Below, piece after piece: positions 1 through 11,261 of a stretch of DNA of 64,000 bases. The DNA is taken from the NCBI GenBank assembly GCA_037954665.1, contig JBBMOL010000065.1, positions 992,001 to 1,056,000 of the forward strand. Direction: 5' to 3'. This DNA comes from Laguncularia racemosa (taxonomy: Eukaryota > Streptophyta > Magnoliopsida > Myrtales > Combretaceae). The position numbers and the translations under genes are program-made. Under the pieces are notes generated by a model. The model was not told where the DNA came from and made no database searches. It was given only the letters and a program-made list of their open reading frames with translations. Positions within the stretch are counted from its first letter, which is position 1. The number at the start of each line of letters is the position of its first letter.

Positions 1-1407
1 ACATCCCGAGAAATCAAAATCAGTTCGCAGATGCATTAGCCACACTAACATCTATGATCCAGATAACAGGAGGAGCCGAAGTTCAACCGATGAAAATAAA
101 CATCGAAAGTCGGTCCGCCTATTGTTTAACAATTGAAAAGATACAAGATGGCAAGCCCTAGTATCACGACATCAAGACCTTCCTCCAAGAAGGTAGATAC
201 CCTGAAACAGCTAGCAAGAATGACCAAAGAACACTCAGAAGGTTAGCAAGTCATTTCTTATTAAGTGAGTATATACTCTACAAAAGATCATTTGATACCA
301 CCTTGTTGAGATGTGTGGACAAAAAATGAAGCATGCGAACTGATGAAGGAAGTACATGAAGGAGTATGTGGACCTCAAATGACCAGTTACATGCTGGCCC
401 AAAAAATCATGAGGTTAGGATATTACTGGTTAACCATGGAATCGGAATGCATAAAATATGTCAAGCACTGTCATCTGTGCCAAGTATACGCAAACTGGAT
501 AAATGCTCCACCCAATGAGCTACATTTGTTATCGGCACCATGGCCTTTCTCCATGTGGGGAATCGACATAATAGGCCCTATCACTCCAACAGCGTCCAAT
601 GGCCACAGATTCATACTGGTAGCAATCGATTACTTCACCAAGTGGGTAGAAGCTTCATCATACACCAATGTCATCAAAGGGATAATAGTCCGCTTCCTAA
701 AAAGGGACATAATAGCCCGATATGGAGTTCCTGAGTCTATCATCACCGACAACGGTACCAATCTCAACAATAAATCGATGACAGGTTTATGTCAACAATT
801 TCACATAAACCACAAAAATTCAACTCCCTACCGACCTCAAATGAACGGGGTAGTAGAAGCAGCTAACAAAAATATCAAGAAGATCATCGAGAAAATTACA
901 ACAACTTACAAAGATTGGCATGATATGTTACTGTTTGCTCTCATGGCTTATAGGACTTCAATAAGAACATCTACGGGAGCTACCCCTTACTCATTGGTAT
1001 ATAGTACAGAAGCAGTGCTACCAGTGGAAGTCGAAATACCATCATTCAGAATCTTGTCAGAAACTCAATTAACAGAATCAGATTGGTTAAAGAAAAGGCT
1101 TGATCAGCTGAACCTGATTAATGAAAGAAGACTTATCGCACTTTGTCACAGCCAGTGTTACCAACAAAGAATAGCCCGGGCATTTAACAAGAAGATGAGA
1201 TCTCGGTACTTTAAAGAGGGGGATCTGGTACTAAAGAGGGTTCTCCCGAATGCCCAAGACTCCAGAGGAAAATTCACTCCAAACTATGAAGGCCCTTATG
1301 TGGTAAAAAAGGTGTTGTCAGGTGGTGCTCTGATATTAACTCAGATGGATGGTCCTGAGTTGAGAGACCCCGTTAACTCAGATGCTGTAAAGATGTACTA
1401 TCCTTAG
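1..1407 (+). pseudogene. Tat-type Ty3/gypsy pol, 3' part (RNase H tail and integrase)
   Basis: This is the 3' end of a retrotransposon polyprotein whose 5' part lies outside the window. The first 120 bases encode the end of the RNase H region (an NQFADALATLTSM stretch typical of Tat elements). From 313 one open frame encodes integrase. An N-terminal zinc-finger-like segment has the CHLC pair, but the GPH histidine kept in the 51.2-52.2 kb relative is replaced by Gln. The catalytic core has Asp in WGIDIIGP, Asp in ITDNGTNL and Glu in NGVVEAANK, followed by a basic C-terminal domain ending at 1407. A stop near 157 and a frame change at about 311-326 break the frame upstream, so the protein is probably not made. 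The closest relative in the window is the minus-strand copy at 51.2-52.2 kb. Confidence 0.88.
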
Positions 1408-3253
1408 GCAAGGGAATTGAAATTTTGCCAGTGTTAATGAAAGCCAATATTCGGTATAAATTTTATTGAGTCAAGTTTTTATTATTTACAAGCAAAGTTA
1501 ATATCCCTGAATGGTCAATAATCCCAATCAATTCTCAGATATTCCAAACACATTACCCACCATTTCACCTATAAAAAAAATAATAAACACTGAAATGATA
1601 ATGAATCTTAATATAGTTTGTAATATAATTCTATCCGCTTTTGAGCATTAAAACTGAGCGCATTATTAGGATAACATTACCGTCAAAAGAGCCTTGTGCA
1701 TAAAAAAAGGGAGCACATCAAAATTGTCAACCCTGTGTCAAGACAAGAAATGAAGTAGAAGTAAACCAGCCTGAGGGTTCGGTTGTTTGGTTGCTATCCA
1801 CGATAAAACTGGCAAGCACATTGAAAATAATGACTGTCATGAAAGGCCTCACATCATTTAGTTCAGGCTGTAGGAAGCATATTCAAGGGCACAAGATGAG
1901 TCGGCCTATAATGGGGCACTTGCCCGGACATTTCCTAAAATTTTGTTCTCATGGTCAGCCCATAGGGGGCACTTTTTGAGACAAATTCCAATTCCAGGTT
2001 AGTCAGCCCATAGGGGGCACTTTCCTAAAACCTTGTTCTCATGGTCAGCCCATAGGGGGCACTTTTTGAGACAAATCCAATCCAGGTTAGTCAGCCCATA
2101 GGGGGCACTTTCCTAAAACTTGGTCCTCATGGTCAGCCCATAAGGGGCACTTTTTGAGGCAAGTCCAATTTAAGGTTAGTCAGCCCATAGGGGGCACTTT
2201 CCTAAAATTTTGTTCTCATGGTCAGCCCATAGGGGACACTTTTTTAGACAAATTCCAATTCCAGGTTAGTTAGCTCATAGGGGTCACTTTCCTAAAATTT
2301 TGTTCTCATGGTCAGCTCATAGAGGACACTTTTTGAGACAAATTCCAATTCCCGGTTAGTTAGCCCATATGGGGCACTTTCCTAAAACTTTGACCTCATG
2401 GTTAGCCCATAGGGGGCACTTTCCTAAAATTTTGTTCTCATGGTCAGCCCATAGGGGGCACTTTTTAAGACAAATTCCAATCTAGGTTAGTCAGCCCATA
2501 GGGGGCACTTTCCTAAAACTTTGTCCTCACGGTTAGCCCATAGGGAGCACTTTTTGAGGCAAATTTCAATTCCAGGTTAGTCAGCCCATAGGGGGCACTT
2601 TCCTAAAACCTTGTCCTCATGGTTAGCCCATAGGGAGCACTTTTTGAGGCAAATTCCAATCAAGGTTAGTTAGCCCATAAGGGGCACTTTCCTAAAATTT
2701 TGTTCTCATGGTCAACCCATAATGGGCACTTTTTGAGACAAATTCCAATCTGGGTTAGTCAGCCCATAAGCACTTTCCTAAAAATCTACCTCAAGGTTAG
2801 CCCATAGGGGGCACTTTTTGAGGCATTTTATCAAAGGTTAGTCAGCCCATGAGGGGCACTTTCCTAAACCCTCCCGATTAGTCAGCTCTCGGGGCATTTT
2901 TCGGAAATATTCTTTCAAACAGTTGCTAGTCTAACAAGACGCTTCTGTTGACAGGTAACCAGCTCATAAAGGCGCTTCCTGAGTAAATTTTCTTTCCAAG
3001 GTTGTAAGTATAATAAGACGCTTCCTATCATCATTTCTCATACATTCCTACACAATGCCTGAGATGTGTCCTGTCGGCAATTAGTCAGCCCATAAAGCAC
3101 TTTTTGGAGATGGAACATTACCTTGAATTGTTAGGATCATCTTCAATCGTAGGATTATCAGCTCTTGGGGCATTTTCCTACCAGAAACTTATTCTAAAGG
3201 CCAAAAATGGCGTCTTTCTTATCTTTGTAGTTAAGTTTTTCAAACTTTACCAC
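1408..3253 (+). other. 3' noncoding region of the + strand Tat element
   Basis: Between the integrase stop and the polypurine tract lie 1.85 kb without a credible gene. The first 480 bases are AT-rich single-copy sequence, and the rest is a tandem array that decays toward 3,200. Long repeat-rich 3' regions are characteristic of Tat/Ogre elements. The short ORF at 1,791-1,979 lies in the array and looks like chance. Confidence 0.75.
1893..2880 (+). repeat. tandem repeat array, about 45-bp half-units in about 90-bp dimers
   Basis: The core CAGCCCATAGGGGGCACTTT recurs more than 20 times. Half-units ending in TTCCTAAAA alternate with half-units ending in TTTTTGAGACAAATTCCAAT, giving a higher-order dimer of about 90 bp. 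Individual copies carry substitutions and degenerate copies continue to about 3,200. The array lies entirely within the element's 3' noncoding region. Confidence 0.9.
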
Positions 3254-3266
3254 AAAGAGGGATAGC
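3254..3266 (+). promoter_or_regulatory. polypurine tract of the + strand Tat element
   Basis: AAAGAGGGATAGC lies immediately before the TGTAAACACCCC start of the LTR. The flanking CAAACTTTACCACAAAG is matched almost base for base beside the minus-strand LTR at 49,923. This supports its role as the plus-strand DNA primer site. Confidence 0.75.
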
Positions 3267-3532
3267 TGTAAACACCCCATTTTTGCCCTAGGAATCAATA
3301 ATTCTCAATAATAATCAATTTTCAATTTTTCCTAATTTAGCATAAATAGTAAAAATATTCAAAAAAATAAAAATAAATAGGAAAACCCATCAATTTTGAA
3401 AAATGATTTCAGGAATGGTAATAATAAGGGATAAATAATTTTTACAAATTTTTAAAATTCCAAAAAATACAAAAAAAATGGAAAAATTGCATCGCATATG
3501 TACAATTTGCGATATAAAGAAAATCGGGAAAT

Positions 3533-3610
3533 TGGGCTAGCTCGGCTGACTCGTGCGTGCATGTTGGGACCGTGTGAAGGCTGAAGGTCGCGAGTTCGAA
3601 TCCCCCCGCA
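3533..3610 (+). other. tRNA-like Pol III A/B-box segment inside the Tat LTR
   Basis: GGGCTAGCTCGG at 3,535-3,546 resembles a Pol III A box. AGTTCGAATCC at 3,593-3,603 matches a B box closely, with near-normal spacing between them. No full cloverleaf, acceptor stem or anticodon arm is evident, so this is tRNA-like and not a tRNA gene. An equivalent pair sits at the same distance from the LTR start in the minus-strand LTR (49,600-49,667). Confidence 0.6.
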
Positions 3611-3946
3611 TGCGCTCGGCCAAAAATTTTTCTGTCTTTTCCCTGGAGCTGCCACGTGGCAGCGTGTGATTGGCCGAAGGGAAATCACGCGAGTCGCGCG
3701 TGATCATCTTCCTCACCCGGACAGACGCGAGGAGAAGCCGGAGCAAGTTCGACGAAGGCGAAATTGGCCGTTTTTTTTTAATCTTCTAGATTACGGTCAA
3801 GATAAAGCCAAATCCATAAGATAAATCAAATAAAAACAAGATATCAACATCAAATCGCCGAGATAAAATCAAATCTAAAAACGGAAGAAATTCGGATTTA
3901 TCCAAATCGGCCGATTTGAGCTTATCCAAGAAGGTTTCCGGACGCC

Positions 3947-3955
3947 TATAAATAG
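3947..3955 (+). promoter_or_regulatory. TATA box of the Tat LTR promoter
   Basis: TATAAATAG lies in a GC-richer context about 680 bp into the LTR and is followed by a purine-rich stretch. It is the best candidate Pol II promoter in this LTR. Transcription start not determinable here. Confidence 0.5.
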
Positions 3956-5173
3956 AGGAGAACAGGAGGAAGCTAAAGCACGAAGAAAAAGTGAGAGAAA
4001 GGAGCAAATCGGAGTACACCGGAGAAGTTTGAAGCCGAGACCACCGACCGGAGTTGGAGCCACCATAAGGAGACGTTCTGGGAGTAAACCGCCACCACCA
4101 TTGGATTCAGCACCCTCGAGAAGCTAGGATTCGACATCTCACCTGCCGCAAAAGACTGCCGGAACGCCGTGATCGAGCAACTTTCCGCCGACATGTCCGA
4201 TTTGACCAACCCGACCCGATTCGACCCGACCCGCGCACCGACTCGGATCCAGGTAAGTCGGATTTTCCGGATTTTTTAATTATTTTATTTTATTTATTTT
4301 GTTTATTTATTCTGAATTTATTATTTTTTATTTGTTTGGTTATTTATTTATTTTCTTTTGTTATATTTTCAATAAATAGGAAGATGGAGGAATTAAGTTT
4401 TTTTTTTTAGGAAATAAAATATATATATATATAATAAAATGTAGAAAAATAATAAAAATATTAGGAAAATAATAACAAAATTCTAGATTTCAAAATAGGA
4501 TAGATATTAACTTAGGATAAAATTTTCAACCCAAAATCACAAAAATCACAAAAAAAATCATAAAAATCATAAAAAATCATGAAAATTAATAAAAAAATTC
4601 AAAAATTATAAAAGAATCATGAGTTTTAGCACTTAGAAAAATCATTTTCTTCAAATAAATCCAAAATTGATGTTTTTCCCTAAAAAATCATTTTCAAAAA
4701 TCAAATTAAAGCTTAGGCTTAGAGTTTTTAGAAAAATCCCAAAAATGGTAAGAACATAAACCAAATGAGATTTCAAAAATTAAAATTCACAAACACACTT
4801 AAAGTTTTCAGAAAAAGTGAACTACGGCTTGTTTGATCCTGAGTAGCAGGTACGTAGGTACCCATTCGGGTCAACCCATAAAATGAATGGAAAAATCATT
4901 TTTCTTTAAAATAATTCAAAAACATAATAAAAAGTAACAGAAACACAATGAAACACATTTCTAAAGATGAACAATTTTAGGAGATTAGGTGGTAACCGTA
5001 AAGGTTTTAATAAGTTAGCCTCCGGACTTAGAAACTCTGGTTTTCCTTTTTCTCTTTTCACAAAAACGAAAAGAGGAAATAACGACGACTAGTAGTCCAA
5101 ATTAAGACTAATCCGCTCCTTTAGTCTTAATTCAATTTTCCCAACAACAGTTGGGTGGCGACTCCAAAAATCA

Positions 5174-7764
5174 AATGAAATTCCTAACTCAAGTCGAGAA
5201 TCTATATTAGATGAGCATAGGGTCTAGTCTAGATCGAATTAGGAATGGGAAATAAAAGATTAGGCTCGATAGCAGGGAATTGAGTGAAAAAGTTGATTTC
5301 AACTAGAAGAAACTTTTAGAGAAGTAGGTAAAGTTTTCTTTTTCTTTTCTTTTTTTATGTTTTGACCTTCTTTTTTTTAATGTTAAATCATAGAGACAAT
5401 CAAGTTCCTTTGAAAAGTAAGGCTTTTGATGTTGTGACCTTTTTTATAAATTATATTTTGTAAAAAGGGGGAAAAAGTAGTGATCGATGATGATCTACCC
5501 AAAACAAATAATTAGTAATGATTATAATTTATATTATTTTATTTAGACAATGAGTTTTATTCATGTTAGACCAAAGTATGATTAAGAGTCACAAGTGTTT
5601 TTACTTCCTAGTATATTGAAGTTTTCACATGTAGTTTAATTAATTTAAAATTGTTTTTCTTTAATTAATATTTTGATGACTATAATTTTTCTACTCATAT
5701 TTTTGTGTTTTATTTTTAGGTTTTATGATTTGTTCTTTTTTTCCTTTTCTGTTCATGGGGATTGGAAAGTGGTTCAGAAATCCACCATCATCATATATTC
5801 CACCGAAAATTATTTGATTTAGCAAAATTCCCATTAATGGAGAAAATGATGAAGATACTCCAGAAGAGGCACTGCAACAAGAAACATACTTTGACATGAT
5901 ATCTGTACATAACTTTTTTGTAGATCTTGGTTCGCTAAGTTAGGTAAGGGTACAAAGAGAACCCTCAACTAATATTGCCACATCAAGTCATGTGGCTAGT
6001 GTGGGTGTGAATAGGAATGGTAGGAGCACTAGTAAGAATAGATATAACTAAGGTGAGAGTTATTATATTAGGGGTGCTAATATTGACTATTTGTATATTT
6101 ATCTCTTGTTTTACTTATTTTGGGATAATAAGTATTGATTTTATTTCTTGCAATATGGATTGTGACCGACTTGATAACCTTTACAAAAATCTTTTTGGTG
6201 CATCATCATCTTCACACATATAGACAGATAAATTTAAAAATTGTTTTTTAATGCTAGCTTAAGTATAAACTATGTGATTTCCAATTTATTTGTTTTTCTA
6301 TACTTCCTATCCATACTTTAGCCTTGTGTCAATATCCAGCTGGATCTTATTGAGATGTTATCAATCCTTTTAACCCTAATGACAATGGGGTAGATAGACA
6401 GGTGATGGAGCATTATTTGAATGATGATCTGGACGATCAAACCAGCTTATATAAGATGTATATATTCAGAGTCTTTTCCAATTTGGTTGAAATGTTATTG
6501 GTTCGATATCCGTTATACATACCCATACATGACTATATATATGATATGCTAAATCTATATACACAATTGTATATAATACAACAACATTATATAAAATAAT
6601 TATAATATAGCAAAACAATATAGATTTTTTTTAGTATGTAAAAAAGTTGTTTATTATTGAGCCACTACATAAATTTTTGTTTAATTGTATAACTTTTAAT
6701 TGAACTCCATCACTTTTCAAATAAATCTAAGAATCTCAATACTAAGCAACTTGATGCTTAGTAGTAGGGGAGAATCCACATCCTCTTCGTTTTTTTGTTT
6801 TTCATGCTATTATAGAAATTCTAACATAAAATTATATTTAGCTTTTTGATGTGTAAAGATATTGATTTCACATCTCATCATTAGAAAATTATTAGAATAA
6901 ATCATATGTACACACATTTTAAGTTTCAGTTATACTTTTTTATGTAAGTATTTAATTATTAAACTTTACCACATGGCAAGAAAAAATATATACAAAGTAA
7001 CCCTATGAGTTTGTCTCTTAAACTAAAGTTTACAAAAGCTTTATTTTGATTTAAATATAAAATCAAAATTAACTTATTGATATAACTCATTATTTATCAG
7101 AAACTCGAATTGAGATCTTAAAAATAAACTATTTAATATCGATACTTATTTGTCATGAATATATGTGTGTATACATTAAAAAATAATAATAAAAGATATA
7201 TACTTGAGAGTATGAGAAATCGTTAAACACAATGTATAATTGATATACGATTATGTATATTATTAAAATTATCGAATAAATGGAAAGATGTACTCCTAAA
7301 ATGGTGAAATTGATAAGCGTAACCAAAGAATACTCTATTTCATGAAATTCCACCTGGAGGACGTTCAACAGCTTGAAATGGTGACTCTTAAAAAAAAAAA
7401 AAAAAAAAAAAACTTGAAATGGTGACCAAATGTGTGGATAGCTTCATTAGACGGCATCTATTGAACAGAAACGATAACATCTATGTGTTAGAATTACTAT
7501 TTCGCTACCTAAGATATAACTTATCTTGAGATATTCAATGTATCTAAAGAGGAGATTATAATATACAACTTAATATATTTAAGGGGAGATTATAATATAT
7601 AATGTGAAATGTAGTTTCACATAAATAATAGTAGAGATTTGGTATTAATTTATTAGGATAAGTAATGAATAACATATTAATACTAGATAAAAACTTTTTA
7701 GTTAAATAATTAAAAAAATCAATTAGTATCTGATTATTTGCTACTTTTATCCAAACATTGTATT
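5174..7764. other. AT-rich intergenic DNA, no gene recognised
   Basis: No open frame here has a recognisable domain, and the ORFs of 60-78 codons look like chance in AT-rich sequence. The left 150 bp may still belong to the Tat LTR. The only clear structure is a poly(A) insertion with flanking direct repeats at 7,372-7,426. Confidence 0.6.
7372..7426 (+). mobile_element. poly(A) microinsertion with 14-bp target duplication
   Basis: CTTGAAATGGTGAC occurs at 7,372-7,385 and again, perfectly, at 7,413-7,426. Between the copies are TCTT and 23 adenines. A poly(A) tract bounded by direct repeats of this length is the usual mark of target-primed insertion by LINE machinery, here almost only the tail. 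Confidence 0.6.
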
Positions 7765-8542
7765 TAGTAATAAAGTTGATCCATTACCGATAGGTGTTTG
7801 AACCCGGTGGCATTACATATCTCATCATGATTGGACCGTAAGAGCTTGAAGAATATTTGGAGGGCAATACATTTCATCAAAACAAAAACCTGAAGGATGA
7901 AGGCACAAAATAAACGTAATTGGAGAACTCAAATTACACTCTCTTTTCCCTTGGAGGTAAGGAAAAGAAAAATTCTATCCACATTTGACCCGCAGCTAAA
8001 GACCACAGTTGAAGAATGGGAGTAAAGTGTAGTCCTTCGAGGTGTCAATTATGTTTCATAGGTGGCTCCGACGTCTTAGACGACACTAACTTCCTTGCGA
8101 TATGGATAATTAACCCATTCTCATCATTCATATTTTACATGTACAATAATGAACATATATATATATATGGCACGATACTTGCTATGTTAAAATATGAATC
8201 AGATTAATACCTTTGACAAACTGTAGGTAACGTGAAATCTATTTATTAAAGTTTCATTGTGTAATTTATTAATATTAAATGTTTTCTATGGGGAAAAAAT
8301 ATTGGAGATGAAAATATGCGGGGGTACACAATTGACACTATCACTAATGATCAAGATACATCACGGAGGAACATGGTGAGTGATGTTCATGGAGTTTCTG
8401 TTGGTGTTTCTATATACATTTGTCTTAATTGTTATATATATATATATATATATATTAATCAAAGTGAGTTAAAATTTTATACTTGATAGAAGTTATAATC
8501 AATTTTATACTTGAGGGAGGAATGACGATGGATAGAGGAAAT
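7765..8542 (+). repeat. duplicon head in unit 1
   Basis: This segment recurs at 14,286-15,063 and 20,806-21,584, and from about 31,137 for its right half. It includes an (AT)n run near 8,437-8,455. The 63-codon ORF at 8,016-8,207 recurs in units 1 and 2 but ends early in unit 3 after a one-base change in an A run, so it does not look maintained. No function is recognised. Identity breaks at 8,542, where the gypsy gag reading frame joins across a few shared bases. Confidence 0.8.
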
Positions 8543-9187
8543 TGTGACATTAAATGTTTTAAATGCCAAGGAAGAAGCCATATTGCTAGTCAATGTCCAA
8601 ATAAATGCGTTATGATTTTGCGCGATGATGGTGAGTATGAGACTGAGGGGGATAGTGAAGATGATGATATGCCTCCATTAGAGGATGTTAGTGATAAAGA
8701 GGAGCCTGCAGAGGGAAAGTTAGTGGCAGTAGTGAAGCGAGCTTTGAATGTGCAGGTGAAGAAAGAAGAGGAGGTGCAACAAGAGAATATCTTTCATACT
8801 ATATTTTATCTAGGTGACCATATTTGTAGTTCAATCATTGATGGGAGGAGTTGCACTAATGTGGTAAGTACCTTCATTATTGAGAGGTTAGGGCTCAAGA
8901 CCACTAAACACCCTAGCCCTTATAAATTGCAGTGGTTGAATGATAGTGGCGAGACTAAGGTGAGTAAGCAAGCCTTAATTGCTTTTCGCATCGATAGATA
9001 TGAGGATGAGGTATTATGCGATGTAGTGCCAATGCAAGCTTGTCATGTGTTGTTGGGGAGGCCATGGCAGTTTGACAGGAAGGTTATTCATGATGGCTTT
9101 TCTAACAAGTATACGCTTGTTTACCATGGCAAAAGCTATAATCTTAAACCCTTAACACCTAAACAGGTGTATGAGGATCAGTTGTAG
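8543..9187 (+). pseudogene. Ty3/gypsy gag zinc knuckle and protease, unit 1
   Basis: The frame opens with a CCHC zinc knuckle (CFKCQGRSHIASQC), which binds RNA in the capsid. An acidic linker follows, then a retropepsin-like domain. In place of the usual Asp-Thr/Ser-Gly active site it has IIDGRSCTN, with the Asp kept, and further on LLGRPWQFDRK, a typical plant gypsy protease block. The N-terminal capsid part of gag is missing because the duplicon joins here, so any ATG upstream belongs to duplicon DNA. The frame stops at 9,187. Confidence 0.8.
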
Positions 9188-9348
9188 CTACAACAATCTT
9201 TTGCAAAATATAAGGTAAGTGAAAAACAGAGGGAGACTGAGAGAGCGAAAGACATAGAAAAGAAAAGGAACACAAATGTCAATACCAAGAGGAAAAAGAG
9301 AGGAAGGCTGGAAAGAGTGCAAGAGGCTAAGTTGAGAGGGGATCAACT

Positions 9349-10470
9349 TTGGTGGTGAGTGAAAAGGAGAGTGCAGCCTTACAAAAGGAGAGTTGTGTGG
9401 CAAGAGTGAGTGTAGTGAGGAGAGAGTTAGTGATGAAGCAACCCATGTTATTGCTGGTTTTTAAGGAAACTTGTTTAAATACTAACGAACTTCTTAACTC
9501 TTTGTCTAGTGTGGTTGTATCTATTTTGCAGGGCTTTGAGGATGTCTTCCCTAAAGAGATTCCAAAGGGGTTACCACCTATTCGCGGTATTGAGCACCGG
9601 ATTGACTTTGTACCCGGAGCATCTATTCTAAACCAGCCAGCTTATAGGAGTAATCTAGAGGAGACAAAGGAACTCCAAAGGCAGGTTAATGACTTGATTG
9701 AGAAGCGGTATGTGAGAGAAAGCATGAGCCCATGTGCAATGCCTGTGATTTTGGTGCCTAAGAAGGATGGGTCATGGAGAATGTATGTTGATTGTCGAGC
9801 TATCAACAACATCACGGTAAAGTATCGTCATCCCATTCCTCGCTTAAATGACATGTTAGATGAGTTACATGGGTCTAGTGTCTTTTCCAAAATTGATTTG
9901 AAAAGTGGATGTCACCAAATTAGAATGAAAGAAGTCGATGAATGGAAAACAGCCTTTAAGACAAAATATGGGTTATATGAGTGGTTAGTAATGCCTTTCA
10001 GTTTAACTAACGCACCTAGTACTTTCATGAGACTTATGAACCATGTTTTGAGGACTTTTATTGGAAAATTTGTGGTAGTCTATTTTGATGATATCCTCAT
10101 TTACAGCAAGAGTTTGGAAGACCATATAATTCACTTGAAGGTTGTTTTGGAAGTGCTTCGAAAGGAGCAATTATATGCTAACCTCAAAAAGTGCACTTTT
10201 TGCACAGACAGACTTGTGTTTCTTAGTTTTATTGTTAGTGCACAGGGAATACAAGTTGATGAAGAGAAGATTCGTGCGATCCAAGAATGGCCTAGTCAAA
10301 CTAATGTAAGTAATGTTTGGAGTTTCCATGGACTAGCAAGCTTTTATAGGAGGTTTGTGAAGGATTTCAGCACCATTGCAGCACCACTTACTAAGGTAAT
10401 CAAGAAGAAGGTGGGGTTCAGTTGGGAGAGCAACAAGAGAAGGCCTTTCAAACGCTTAAAAATAAGTTGA
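9349..10470 (+). pseudogene. Ty3/gypsy reverse transcriptase, unit 1
   Basis: This encodes a gypsy-type RT. After a linker come EDVFPKEIPKGLPPIRGIEH, the fingers block, KIDLKSGCHQIR with the first catalytic Asp, and YFDD (10,081-10,092) with the second and third. Palm and thumb are complete to FYRRFVKDFSTIAAPLT. The frame stops at 10,470 and coding continues in another frame from about 10,422, so RT and RNase H are separated by a frameshift. Upstream, 9,188-9,348 is basic linker sequence shifted by loss of one A that unit 2 retains. Confidence 0.85.
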
Positions 10471-11261
10471 CTCATGCGCCACTACTTGCTTTACCTAATT
10501 TCTCTAAAACTTTTGAGATTGAGTGTGATGCTTCAGGAATAGGTATTGGAGCAGTTCTCATGCAAGAGAGGAGACCAATTGCATTCTTTAGTGAGAAGCT
10601 AAGTGGGGCAACCTTGAACTACCCTACTTATGACAAGGAGTTATATGCATTGGTTCGAGCTCTGGAGACTTGGCAACACTATCTTTGGCCAAAAGAGTTT
10701 GTGATTCACACTGATCATGAATCCTTAAAGTACTTGAAGGGACAACATAAGCTGAACAAAAGGGATGCTTGTTGGGTGGAGTTTATCGAAACATTTCCCT
10801 ATGTCATCCACTATAAGCAAGGTAAAGAAAATGTTGTTGCTGATGCACTTTCTAGAAGGTATGCTCTTATCTCTACTCTTAGTTCTAGACTGCTTGGTTT
10901 TGAGCATATTAAAAAATTGTATGCTACTGACCAAGATTTTTGTGAAGAGTATGTTTGCTGTGAGAAGAGTGGCCATGGTAAATTTTATAAGCATGAGGGA
11001 TTCTTGTTTAGGGAGAATAAACTTTGCATTCCCAATTGTTCTTTAAGAGAGTTATTAGTGAAGGAGTCTCATGGAGGAGGATTAATGGGGCATTTTGGAG
11101 TAGCTAAAACCTTAGGGGTTTTGCAGGAACACTTCCATTGGCCTCACATGAAACGAGATGTTGAGAGGATTTGTGAGCGATGTGTCATTTATAAGCAAGC
11201 AAAATCTAGAGTCCAACCTCATGGACTTTATACCCCACTTCCAATTCCCCATGAGCCTTGA
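10422..11261 (+). pseudogene. Ty3/gypsy RNase H and integrase zinc domain, unit 1
   Basis: RNase H starts with FEIECDASGIGIGAVLMQ, keeping the first acidic residue, and continues through YALVRALETWQHYL and IHTDHESLKYL to NVVADALSRR. The integrase HHCC zinc domain follows (GHFGVAKT, then CERC). A TGA at 11,259-11,261 replaces the Trp normally found at the start of the integrase core. Confidence 0.85.

Larger units (their letters stand above)
3267..5173 (+). mobile_element. 3' LTR of the + strand Tat element (right end approximate)
   Basis: The LTR begins TGTAAACACCCCATTTTTGC, the same start as the minus-strand LTR ending at 49,923. It contains a tRNA-like A/B-box segment, a TATA box and a long AT-rich region. 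Near its end is GGGTGGCGACTCC, a motif common near the ends of Tat LTRs. I placed the end at a CA near 5,173, but it could lie up to 150 bp further right. The 5' LTR is outside the window, so no target duplication can be checked. The short minus-strand ORFs inside it look like chance. Confidence 0.7.

Noticed and set aside
3533..3610. A functional tRNA gene in the Tat LTR
   Set aside because: A- and B-box-like motifs are present, but no acceptor stem or anticodon arm can be drawn, and the segment is part of a repeated LTR. Annotated as tRNA-like only.
3786..4209. Overlapping minus-strand ORFs of 60-78 codons
   Set aside because: They lie antisense within the LTR, overlap one another in different frames and have no domain.
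8016..8207. A 63-codon conserved small protein gene repeated three times
   Set aside because: Conservation between units 1 and 2 reflects recent duplication. Unit 3 loses the end through a one-base change, and unit 4 lacks the start.
10725..11046. ORFs overlapping the gypsy RNase H frame on both strands, and their copies in unit 2
   Set aside because: Shadow frames of the pol gene with no domain.
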